From: Gammaproteobacteria bacterium
GTDB taxonomy: Bacteria; Pseudomonadota; Gammaproteobacteria; Xanthomonadales; SZUA-36
Direction of reading: 5' to 3'
Assembly (NCBI GenBank): GCA_021772935.1
Contig: JAJFLA010000007.1
Coordinates: 1-64,000 of the forward strand
Length of the DNA: 64,000 nt
Position numbers and translations under genes: made by a program. Positions 8,605-15,491 of the stretch are shown here, in pieces (position 1 is the stretch's first letter; each line of letters begins with the position of its first letter). Below the pieces are notes generated by a model, which was given only the letters and a program-made list of their open reading frames with translations, did not search any database and was not told the origin of the DNA.

Positions 8605-8768
8605 CGGCCCCTTTCATTCTCAGACTGGGCAATCTACTCGCCCGGGGTTCCAGTTATCCGCACAGACGTTGGAACGTCACTGGATACACAGAACCGCTTA
8701 TGGCCTTGTGCAAATGTGCCGCGAGCACAGTCAAAGTCCCACCCGAGTTGTTGTCAGTCATTTTCACT

Positions 8769-9629
8769 CTATTGCACCTCGACTATTGCGAATTTCATCG
8801 ACCCGCATACTTCATGCCATACAATATCGTAGCTACCATGGATAGTTAACGTTTTGTCTTTGCGTCCTGTCGGCTTATTTATGGACCCCGATAATTTCTG
8901 ACCACCACGGAAAAACCCATATATTCCTGATTGGCTTCCCTCATAGAACAATCGATCCTCTGCAAAAACAACAAAAAATGCTTTGTCAAAACCCGATAAT
9001 TTAAGTTGCTCTAAAAACACAATATCCTTACAAAAGCTGAACATTTGTTCAGGGTATTGACCATTTCGAGGAAACTTCAACTCAACTGCAGCATCAAGTA
9101 GGGCACCTTTTCTATCAAACACAACTATATCGATTTCTCGTTTCTCAAAACCTGGTTTTCTAAACCCAAAGTAAGACACATTTCTCTCAAATTGTACCCG
9201 TCGTTCAGGCTGTCTTTTCCGCAAGAGTATCCCGAGTTCATGCTGGAGGCTGAACTCGTTATAGACTTCTGTATCACCCGCAGCAACCTTGTCCGCAAGT
9301 TCTCGTACCGCCTTATAAATCACTTCTGATGAGAAAGATCCTTCTTCAAATAAAGGCTCGGCTTCCATTGGTGTCAAAGAAGTAACTTTTACCGTTTCTT
9401 TCCTTTTGTTGGGAAGGACAGTATTCCCATTTATCCGGTTCAAGATTTTTGTGACACCACACCTTGGACAAGCATCTTTTCGGCGGGTTAAGGCTGATTG
9501 CTGTTCGAGTTTCCGGCACAAGATGTTTATGGTCTGGCGAGGTTTGACCATGGTTGCTGAGGACAGGCAATCGTCACACATGGCCCCGAGCCTTGCCAGG
9601 GACGCTTGAATCTTGGCTAGATTAGTCAT
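8769..9629 (-). CDS. Zinc-ribbon protein with PD-(D/E)XK nuclease-like domain
   Basis: A 286-residue protein that I cannot name. The N-terminal part has two CxxC knuckles (C18-C21 and C54-C57), suggesting a zinc-binding DNA-contact module. Residues 125-200 show a restriction-endonuclease-like pattern: E131 in a helix (LQHELGILLRK), D167 in REIDIVVFD, E183-x-K185 in AVELKFP, then a conserved-looking Q. This matches the E...D...ExK arrangement of PD-(D/E)XK enzymes (inference from spacing). The C-terminus has strand-rich hydrophobic segments. It lies just beyond the IS1111-type element, in the same accessory stretch as the dnd cluster, so a restriction role is possible but unproven. Confidence 0.6.
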   Translation of the reverse strand: MTNLAKIQASLARLGAMCDDCLSSATMVKPRQTINILCRKLEQQSALTRRKDACPRCGVTKILNRINGNTVLPNKRKETVKVTSLTPMEAEPLFEEGSFSSEVIYKAVRELADKVAAGDTEVYNEFSLQHELGILLRKRQPERRVQFERNVSYFGFRKPGFEKREIDIVVFDRKGALLDAAVELKFPRNGQYPEQMFSFCKDIVFLEQLKLSGFDKAFFVVFAEDRLFYEGSQSGIYGFFRGGQKLSGSINKPTGRKDKTLTIHGSYDIVWHEVCGSMKFAIVEVQ

Positions 9630-9972
9630 GTTAGGTTCACCTGATTAGATATATGGAAAATTAATTACATCAGAGAAGTTTTGATTTTGTATATGATGGA
9701 AATCATTTCGCAATTAGTACGTTCCGCAGAAACTGTTTAAACAAATTTTCAGAGGATGTCGACTCAGTCCTGAAAGATGCAATCGCGTGTATTGTAACCA
9801 TTCAAGAGCACAAATCTTTAACCATATCTACCAAATCAGGATGGAAACGATATAAGGAATGTGGAGTTCGTGTTTATGATTCCGCAATGGGTAAGTGGAT
9901 GCTGGATTAGCATTTTCCAAAGCGAACACGACAACACTTCCAATAAAACATAAACTTGTGACTTCAACCGCG
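9630..9972. other. 343-bp gap between two leftward genes
   Basis: AT-rich DNA upstream of the nuclease-like gene. Close to its start is an inverted repeat ATGAT-GGAA-ATCAT near 9693-9706, which may be part of the promoter or an operator. No further coding sequence or RNA gene was recognised. A run of open codons at 9740-9900 on the plus strand has no start and no recognisable similarity. Confidence 0.4.
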
Positions 9973-10617
9973 TCAATAAGAGTAAATTGGACAAAGGTGC
10001 GAGTAATAAAAATACTCCCTCGATATCTCACAACCGTCCTGCCTGAGTTCTTTGATAAACCTGCAATAACTCTTCCTCCAGATACTTTCAGCCGGATCAT
10101 TTGCGGCACTCAAGGCCCTTTCAATCTCTAGCGCCTTACCCATTGGGAATTTACATTCAATGGGCGTACCCCTCGGAGGTGAAACAGCACCAAGACGGAG
10201 GTTTGGCTTTTTGGCCAGTTTTTTGATTGTGGTTTTTTGTGCTCTGGATGGCGATTGGTTTTGCAGCTTTTTCTGTCTTGGCGGTGGGGTTACTGTTTCA
10301 ATAACCGATATCCTGCTTGTTGGCGCAGCATTTGCGCAGTCGGGTTGATCTGTAATGGTAATGTGTCCATTAGCATCAATACATTTTTGCGGTATTTTGA
10401 GCCGCTTGGGTACCGGGACTTTCCTTGCTTGTTGCCGGGTGACAGGCTTAACGGGAATCTGTTTTGAAGGAAGACGGTGATCGGTGGTTCCTGGTGCAAT
10501 TGCCGGGGAGGTCACATCGCCAAGATTGTTTTTGTAATGGAAATAGCTAAGCCCACCAGCGATACCTGCCGATATCAATGTGGCTAAGCCAAAGATGATG
10601 ATAGATTCCTTTCGCAT
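9973..10617 (-). CDS. Basic single-pass membrane protein with DUF4124-like segment
   Basis: This 214-residue hypothetical protein has a hydrophobic N-terminal helix (IIIFGLATLISAGIAGGLSY) acting as anchor or signal, then a long Pro/Lys/Arg-rich linker. A short segment KCIDANGHITITDQPDC resembles the cysteine-bounded core of DUF4124 proteins (xCxDxxGxxxxxDxPC). The C-terminal part has four more cysteines, suggesting an oxidised, exported domain. The next leftward gene is 155 bases upstream (10773). Function unknown. The reading frame is chosen over overlapping ones because of its signal anchor and paired cysteines. Confidence 0.65.
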   Translation of the reverse strand: MRKESIIIFGLATLISAGIAGGLSYFHYKNNLGDVTSPAIAPGTTDHRLPSKQIPVKPVTRQQARKVPVPKRLKIPQKCIDANGHITITDQPDCANAAPTSRISVIETVTPPPRQKKLQNQSPSRAQKTTIKKLAKKPNLRLGAVSPPRGTPIECKFPMGKALEIERALSAANDPAESIWRKSYCRFIKELRQDGCEISREYFYYSHLCPIYSY

Positions 10618-10772
10618 GGCCGCCCCCTTCCGGTCATGTAGACTCTTTTAGCACTCTAACATAGCGCGAGATTCGAATCGATTCTGCTTCCACAACGTGC
10701 CGGGTATCGCGACCGGCATCGCTGATAGCCCAGGTTTGCGAGATTACCCATTCAAGGTATCAGCGTATCCCA

Positions 10773-11330
10773 CTAACCACACCACTGAGTTTCACAAGGA
10801 ACGCCATCACGGTCGCCATCCATTTTCGTGTTCGGGCAGTGCTTAATAAAATACCTGGCTTCGGCACATGAGGTCATATGTGAGCAATGAGTGCGACCAT
10901 CGCACACAAATGGTGACCTTTGTGCCCCGGGGGTCGATTTTTGTGGGGTCGTATTTGCTTTTGGATAAAGTCTGCTCTGGTTTAGAGGTGCTATTAGGCG
11001 GGAATACCCAAACCAGGCTGCATACGCAACGAGCGCGATTGTAATCAGCTTTGTTGTGTTCCCACCTCGGGAATGATTTTTATTGTCAGTGCGTTTGGTT
11101 CCCCTGGATGGTTTTTCACCGGCACGCATGACGTCTATGGCGCAAGGTCGGCCCTGTTTGTCTGTTGACAGCGAAAACGAAACTATCTGGTTGAGTTTGG
11201 GTGGCTCAGTCCGGTTGCTGAACGCGCGTATGTGCACGAATACCTGCTTGGCACCGGCGGCTGGTGTGATAAAGCCGTAGCCTTTCTGTTCGTTCCAGTG
11301 AGTGATTTTGCCCTGAACACGCTTGGCCAT
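10773..11330 (-). CDS. Cold-shock domain / transmembrane / Excalibur-domain protein
   Basis: This 185-residue protein has three parts. Residues 1-70 form a cold-shock (OB-fold nucleic-acid-binding) domain with KGYGFITPAAG and VFVHIRAF. A transmembrane helix (LITIALVAYAAWFGYS) lies near residue 100. The C-terminal Excalibur calcium-binding motif is TSCAEARYFIKHCP followed by DGDRDGVPCE. The same architecture is known in other proteobacteria (family knowledge), but the role is unclear. The cold-shock domain would face the cytoplasm and the Excalibur domain the periplasm (inference). The start is the first ATG, preceded by AGGGGATAAA. Confidence 0.88.
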   Translation of the reverse strand: MAKRVQGKITHWNEQKGYGFITPAAGAKQVFVHIRAFSNRTEPPKLNQIVSFSLSTDKQGRPCAIDVMRAGEKPSRGTKRTDNKNHSRGGNTTKLITIALVAYAAWFGYSRLIAPLNQSRLYPKANTTPQKSTPGAQRSPFVCDGRTHCSHMTSCAEARYFIKHCPNTKMDGDRDGVPCETQWCG

Positions 11331-11460
11331 TTTATCCCCTTAAAAAATGTCTTTGTTCCAAAATATTTTATTAATACTACCTAAGAAAGGCCGAAGATAT
11401 TGGGGCAGCGTAAACATTCGAAGATCACAAGAAGGGCGCTCTGACCCCAAAATTTGACAG

Positions 11461-11679
11461 TCATTTTGCCTGGATCCGTTTCAAGATATCCCACAACGGC
11501 ACTGCCGTCAGACCACCAATGACACCGGTAACATAGGACGGAAGCATAAAACCGAAAATATAATGCCATGCGAGATCAACCAGAAAACCGACCAGCAGGA
11601 TCGCTACCAATAGAATCAATAATCGTTGCCAAGTATTTGAAGTGATGAATGTCGTTCGAATTCGAAGATCATAGTTCAA
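11461..11679 (-). CDS. Small membrane protein, possible (72 aa, TTG start)
   Basis: The protein begins at a TTG and contains two hydrophobic stretches (LLILLVAILLVGFLVDLAW and an FGFMLPSYVTGVIGGL segment) followed by a basic end, LKRIQAK. The look is that of a genuine small inner-membrane protein. Its first 16 codons lie inside a 56-bp sequence duplicated exactly at 13300-13355, so the real start may be elsewhere or the 5' end may have been replaced. No family was recognised. Confidence 0.4.
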   Translation of the reverse strand: MNYDLRIRTTFITSNTWQRLLILLVAILLVGFLVDLAWHYIFGFMLPSYVTGVIGGLTAVPLWDILKRIQAK

Positions 11680-11688
11680 GCAAAGGTG
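11633..11688. repeat. 56-bp direct repeat, copy 1
   Basis: Identical over 56 bases to 13300-13355. It contains the perfect 12-bp palindrome TTCGAATTCGAA at 11655-11666. The two copies enclose about 1.6 kb holding a broken antitoxin gene and the Fic gene, suggesting that the segment arrived or was duplicated as a unit. Confidence 0.9.
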
Positions 11689-11733
11689 TGGGTGTCTTTA
11701 GCACCACCAGCTGAGCAGCGGTGTGTTATGCAG

Positions 11734-11886
11734 TCAGGCAGCTTTGCTATCAAACACCAATTTCATCTCCAGGTGTGCGCCGATCGCCTTCGCTGCATTT
11801 TACAGGGTTTTTAATGTGACAGATTCATTCGAAGGGTCAAGTAGACGATCCAGGGCTGAACGACTGGTATTCATTCGATTGGCCAT
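11734..11886 (-). pseudogene. Broken XRE-type (HigA-like) antitoxin fragment
   Basis: Translated leftward from ATG 11886, the sequence gives MANRMNTSRSALDRLLDPSN then SVTLKTL, a TAA stop at 11800-11802, and in the same frame NAAKAIGAHLEMKLVF to TGA at 11734. The pattern SRSALDRLLDPxNxSVTLxTLxxAAKAxG is the second half of a helix-turn-helix antitoxin domain. Most relatives have glutamine (CAA) at the stop position, so one C-to-T change explains it. The N-terminal half is missing, cut off at the hairpin repeat at 11905. No partner toxin remains nearby. Confidence 0.7.
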
Positions 11887-11904
11887 AAGTTTGGGGTTAA
11901 GTTT

Positions 11905-11951
11905 GGGGTCAGAGTCAACCGAAGCCCACTCTGGCACTTGACTCTGACCCC
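11905..11951. repeat. REPIN-like hairpin repeat, type C copy 1
   Basis: It begins GGGGTCAGAGTCAA and ends TTGACTCTGACCCC, a 14-bp perfect inverted repeat with a 19-nt centre. It abuts the truncated antitoxin remnant. It shares the outer arm with the copies at 40170 and 38660. Confidence 0.85.
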
Positions 11952-12001
11952 CCCAAATTTGAGATGGAAAGTGGTTTGATATATCGGTTTATATATCAAT
12001 A

Positions 12002-12067
12002 ATCGACACGTTAAGCTAACATGTCGATTTATACATCAATATTCGACACGTTAAGTTAATATGTCGA
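12002..12067. promoter_or_regulatory. Two tandem palindromic operators upstream of the fic gene
   Basis: Two near-identical units of about 40 bp contain interrupted palindromes. The first, 12002-12028, is ATCGACA-c-GTTA-agc-TAAC-a-TGTCGAT with all arms matching. The second, 12043-12067, is TCGACA-c-GTTA-agt-TAAT-a-TGTCGA. The AT-rich spacer repeats TATAYATCAAT. The second site lies about 50 bases before the Fic start. Such paired operators usually bind a dimeric repressor. The Fic protein's own C-terminal winged-helix is the obvious candidate (inference). Confidence 0.65.
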
Positions 12068-12119
12068 TTGAATGAACAGGTACAATAAAAATGTTTATAA
12101 AGCCGGGGGAAATCGACAG

Positions 12120-13226
12120 ATGAGCTTCTCAGCGAACAAACCTTATAACGAACTTCCGCTATTACCACCACACAAGGATGTGGAAACAAAAGCTGTTCTG
12201 AAGCAATGTATTGCCTCAAGAGCAGCCCTGGCAGAATTAAAACAAGCGGGGGAGCTAATTCCAAACGCCAGCATGCTGGTCAATACACTGCCTTTAATGG
12301 AGGCACAGGCCAGCTCTGAAATAGAAAATATCGTCACCACCACAGACCAGCTATTTCAATATGCCAGTATTGGTGAAAATCGCGCAGACCTTGCCACTAA
12401 AGAAGCACTACGTTATCGCACAGCACTTAATGAAGGCGTCTCACAACTAAAAGACCGTCCTGTATGCACACAATTGGCCGAGCAACTGTGCACCCGCATT
12501 AAACATGTCGAAATGACGGTACGCAAAGTACCTGGCACAGCACTTGCAAACAGTGTAACCAATGAAGTCATTTACACGCCACCCGAAGGCGAAGCGTTGT
12601 TGCGAGAAAAACTGGCTAATTGGGAAACCTACCTCCATAACGAAACCGACATTGATCCTTTGGTGCGTATGGCAGTTGCCCACTACCAATTCGAGGCGAT
12701 ACACCCCTTTAAAGATGGCAATGGTCGTACAGGTCGACTGGTTAATATCCTCTTCCTAATTGAGCAAAACCTGCTTACGTTACCAATTCTGTATCTCAGT
12801 CGTTACATCATCAGCAACAAGTCTGATTATTACAGATATTTACTGGATGTAACCCGTAGCCACAGCTGGGAAGCATGGGTGATTTACATGCTGAAGGGCG
12901 TAGAAGAAACAGCAATATGGACGCGCAAGAAAATAGATACAATTCGGAATCTACTAAGCCACACCAACAGCTATGTTCAGCGACAGTTACCTGATATCTA
13001 TACACGAGAACTCGTGGAGTTAATATTCAGCCAACCCTATTGTCGAATCGCCAATCTCGTAGAGTGCGGCCTGGCAAAAAGACAGACTGCTTCTGTTTAT
13101 TTAAAACAACTGGCAAAAATTGGAATACTAGAAGAAATAAGAGTCGGTAGAGACAAATTATTCATCCACCCAAAACTAATCAGTCTGCTTAGGCAGGATA
13201 CAAATAAATTCAGTGAATATCACTAA
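12120..13226 (+). CDS. Fic-family AMPylase-type protein with N-terminal inhibitory motif and C-terminal winged helix
   Basis: The protein has 368 residues from the ATG at 12120, chosen because GGGGGA lies upstream. An in-frame ATG at 12072 sits directly against an operator. The Fic core motif [12 protein letters not shown] is complete (about 195-206), giving catalytic His195. An inhibitory motif of the form [S/T]xxxE[G/N] is present as SSEIEN (65-70), which blocks ATP binding in related enzymes (established knowledge), so this is a self-inhibited class II Fic protein. The C-terminal 70 residues ([20 protein letters not shown] followed by GRDKLFIHP) read as a winged-helix DNA-binding domain. 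Substrate unknown. Confidence 0.93.
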   Translation: MSFSANKPYNELPLLPPHKDVETKAVLKQCIASRAALAELKQAGELIPNASMLVNTLPLMEAQASSEIENIVTTTDQLFQYASIGENRADLATKEALRYRTALNEGVSQLKDRPVCTQLAEQLCTRIKHVEMTVRKVPGTALANSVTNEVIYTPPEGEALLREKLANWETYLHNETDIDPLVRMAVAHYQFEAIHPFKDGNGRTGRLVNILFLIEQNLLTLPILYLSRYIISNKSDYYRYLLDVTRSHSWEAWVIYMLKGVEETAIWTRKKIDTIRNLLSHTNSYVQRQLPDIYTRELVELIFSQPYCRIANLVECGLAKRQTASVYLKQLAKIGILEEIRVGRDKLFIHPKLISLLRQDTNKFSEYH

Positions 13227-13299
13227 CGGAAACATCACCACAAAAGGAGCGCGGGTTAATCTGACTTTTTACCCGGAAACGGAATCAATAGCCGGCATC

Positions 13300-13355
13300 G
13301 TATTTGAAGTGATGAATGTCGTTCGAATTCGAAGATCATAGTTCAAGCAAAGGTG
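13300..13355. repeat. 56-bp direct repeat, copy 2
   Basis: Exact second copy of 11633-11688, lying 73 bases after the fic stop codon and 9 bases before a type A hairpin repeat. Confidence 0.9.
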
Positions 13356-13364
13356 CGGCAAAAT

Positions 13365-13426
13365 GGGGCCGGATACATTTTCGAGTGTCTTTCTGAACCA
13401 CTACAGGAATTATTGTATCCGGCCCC
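13365..13426. repeat. REPIN-like hairpin repeat, type A copy 2
   Basis: GGGGCCGGATACA at the left pairs with TGTATCCGGCCCC at the right (13-bp perfect stem) around a centre that resembles the copy at 21613. It lies just beyond the 3' end of the leftward gene cluster and could act as its transcript-end hairpin. Confidence 0.88.
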
Positions 13427-13446
13427 ATTTTCACCTACTTGCTGAG

Positions 13447-13878
13447 CTACTTGGCGATACAACTGAAATAACACATTACCTGGCTATCCTTGCCGGACTT
13501 TGGGGAGATGTGGGCCAGGAAGAGATAATCATTGTCCCGTTCCTGGATAAAACATTCGAGAGAGTTTTCCTCATTTATTTTTTTGACATTGATTCCACTC
13601 TGATAACAGAACTGGAATAATTGCTCATATTTCTCCTTGGGAATCGATACATTGCAAGCATAGTCGTCCATTGCTCCCTGAAATTTCATGCTGGCCTTCT
13701 TTTTTTTGGAATATCGTTCGACCAATGCGCAGCTCTCCTGCGCCATCTCTGGTGATGAGAACATGGCAAACTGGCGCAGACCCCCCCCCATTGAAAGGGT
13801 AGGCAGAAATGCGCCCACCAGCATGCTTGCAACCATTGAGAAAGCAATTGGTGTTATTTTTATTTGTCTAGTATTCAT
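13447..13878 (-). CDS. Small exported protein, last gene of the zinc-ribbon/toxin cluster
   Basis: The protein has 143 residues from ATG 13878. A longer frame exists, but this start is followed at once by a signal-like segment (ITPIAFSMVASMLVGAFLPT), and the upstream extension has no ribosome site. The mature part has five cysteines and ends CYFSCIAK. No lipobox and no recognised family. It lies 35 bases downstream of two small membrane-protein genes in the same direction, so it is probably the distal gene of that operon. A type A hairpin repeat follows its stop codon by about 20 bases. Confidence 0.6.
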   Translation of the reverse strand: MNTRQIKITPIAFSMVASMLVGAFLPTLSMGGGLRQFAMFSSPEMAQESCALVERYSKKKKASMKFQGAMDDYACNVSIPKEKYEQLFQFCYQSGINVKKINEENSLECFIQERDNDYLFLAHISPKSGKDSQVMCYFSCIAK

Positions 13879-13913
13879 GGCATGCCATTGAGCTGGTCTA
13901 AAATAAGAAATAT

Positions 13914-14273
13914 TTAGTTCAAAGAATAACCAATTTTTAATATTGGCAGGATTCCGGCAAGGGAGAAAAAAAGAAGCACCAAAAGTCCGATGCATAAAGT
14001 TAATGAGGTATGGAATGACAGCCACTCATTACGTTTGTCAGCTGTTTGATTCTTCATCCATCTGCCGTAAAAAAAAGTAAAGACTATCCAGGTCAGTGGA
14101 ATTGCCGCCGACGGAGAACGAAGCTGGATGGCAAAGTCGGTTAAAATGGGCAGTGCCATCCCTGTCTCTGCATACTGAAAAAACAAGTTGTGTACCGGGG
14201 TTATTACGACCTGAGAAAGAAGCCACAACAAAGAAAGAATAAGGATGTTGCAGAACAAGCTGACTTTCCACAT
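13914..14273 (-). CDS. Small membrane protein with three predicted helices
   Basis: This 119-residue hydrophobic protein has predicted helices at the N-terminus (LFCNILILSLLWLLSQVVI), in the middle (AIPLTWIVFTFFYG) and near the C-terminus (LCIGLLVLLFFSLAGILPIL). It has a charged loop WMKNQTADKRNEW. No family recognised. The gene upstream (14295-14672) encodes a similar-sized membrane protein 21 bases away, and the two share a general plan (helix, periplasmic loop, two helices), so they may be distant paralogues or partners. Confidence 0.65.
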   Translation of the reverse strand: MWKVSLFCNILILSLLWLLSQVVITPVHNLFFQYAETGMALPILTDFAIQLRSPSAAIPLTWIVFTFFYGRWMKNQTADKRNEWLSFHTSLTLCIGLLVLLFFSLAGILPILKIGYSLN

Positions 14274-14294
14274 GTCGAAACCTCGCTTCTTCTT

Positions 14295-14672
14295 TTATTG
14301 AATAATATGTCCAATCCCAACCATTGGCATCACGGCTCCCAGCATGTGACAGCAAATGGCAAAGACTATCCAGGCCGTATGCGTGGCCATGGGCAGGGCG
14401 AGTCCATTGTCGCTGTCGGAATTCCGGGTTCTTTTGTAGCCCCAACCGGTACAGATAATCAGAGACAAAACGGCCAGTAATTGCCAGTGGATCATACCGA
14501 ACCAGAACGGCAGCGGCAAAGGTGCGATGAAGAGTTTAGTAATAAGCGGCTGTGATTCCACCGGAACTTTCAGAAATACCGAAAAGAGACTGCCAGCGTA
14601 CCAAACAAGAGAACAATACACCGTGGTCAATGCGACCATTACCGAGTAACCATAGATTAAAAATATACGCAT
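14295..14672 (-). CDS. Small membrane protein with three to four predicted helices
   Basis: This 125-residue protein has hydrophobic segments IYGYSVMVALTTVYCSLVW, FWFGMIHWQLLAVLSLIICT and AWIVFAICCHMLGAVMPMVG. It belongs to the leftward cluster centred on the cyclase-like toxin and is separated from the zinc-ribbon gene upstream by about 200 bases. That gap appears to hold the frameshifted 3' end of the upstream gene. No family recognised. Confidence 0.65.
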   Translation of the reverse strand: MRIFLIYGYSVMVALTTVYCSLVWYAGSLFSVFLKVPVESQPLITKLFIAPLPLPFWFGMIHWQLLAVLSLIICTGWGYKRTRNSDSDNGLALPMATHTAWIVFAICCHMLGAVMPMVGIGHIIQ

Positions 14673-14874
14673 ACAGTAATTCCCTCCATATTTGATTTTT
14701 CCACGGTTAACCTCTTTTCATAAAAAGGATCGACATCGCCCCATACGCTCATTCGTCGTGCTTTTCATACGTTCTTGCTGTTCTCTCAAATTTTCTGTGC
14801 CTTTTTTTTAATGGGAAGACGCACGGCAAACTGACCGGCAAGAAATGAGGCCACAACAACAGGCGTGACGACTC

Positions 14875-15483
14875 TTAAAAGGGTGTACGAAAAAAATCAA
14901 GGTCCGTGTCAAATGTGGCGAATACATCAGGATCTCCAGTCTCTACAAAATAATTGAGCAACGAAATACTATAGTAATCTCCACTTGAAATAAATAATTC
15001 AAAAATGGAGAACAGGCAGGGTGGGATGAGGAAGCCCATAAAGGCGGCAAAGAACAATACGCCGAAACTATGGAATGCCCGTTGGGACGAGCGCACCTTT
15101 TTTTTATGCATATATAATCCGGCACAGATTCCAACCACAATACCCGCTGGGATAAGTGCGAAAAGCCATAAACGAAATGAGATGAACGAGATGAACCAAA
15201 TGGTACAGCTCAATGCAAAAACCAGCACTATTGATCCCATTGGAAACTTATTGACTGAGGTTGATCCTCTTTGGGCTTCTCCTGTTTCTTGAGTGGATGC
15301 AATTTTATGCCCGCACGAACCGCAAAATGTGGTTCCCTCTTCAAAAACAGCGCCACAATCGCTGCAAGCCATTGGGTTATCATCTTCCTGATGCATATCA
15401 ACAGGAATGGTTTTTCCACACACACCGCAGAATTTATCGCCAGCCCCGACTTCTGAACCACATTTCTTGCAAATCATAGACAT
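14875..15483 (-). CDS. Double zinc-ribbon membrane protein, 3' end probably frameshifted
   Basis: The 202 residues as read begin with two zinc ribbons (C5xxC8...C19xxC22, then CSDC...CGSC), followed by a linker and at least three transmembrane helices. The frame stops right after a T7 run (14890-14896 as A7 on the plus strand). With one extra T the frame continues through TLLRVVTPVVVASFLAGQFA and a basic tail KKKAQKI to a TGA at 14786. This adds a further helix and fills the otherwise empty gap, so the intact form is probably about 14786-15483. The break may be a mutation, a phase-variable tract or a sequence error. Confidence 0.75.
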   Translation of the reverse strand: MSMICKKCGSEVGAGDKFCGVCGKTIPVDMHQEDDNPMACSDCGAVFEEGTTFCGSCGHKIASTQETGEAQRGSTSVNKFPMGSIVLVFALSCTIWFISFISFRLWLFALIPAGIVVGICAGLYMHKKKVRSSQRAFHSFGVLFFAAFMGFLIPPCLFSIFELFISSGDYYSISLLNYFVETGDPDVFATFDTDLDFFRTPF

Positions 15484-15491
15484 ATTTCTTC

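Noticed and set aside
8641-8700. Hairpin with GACGTT-GG-AACGTC and flanking CCAGT/ACTGG arms, resembling an integron attC site
   Set aside because: The required RYYYAAC and GTTRRRY core boxes at both ends and an adjacent cassette or integrase are not present. Probably an ordinary palindrome.
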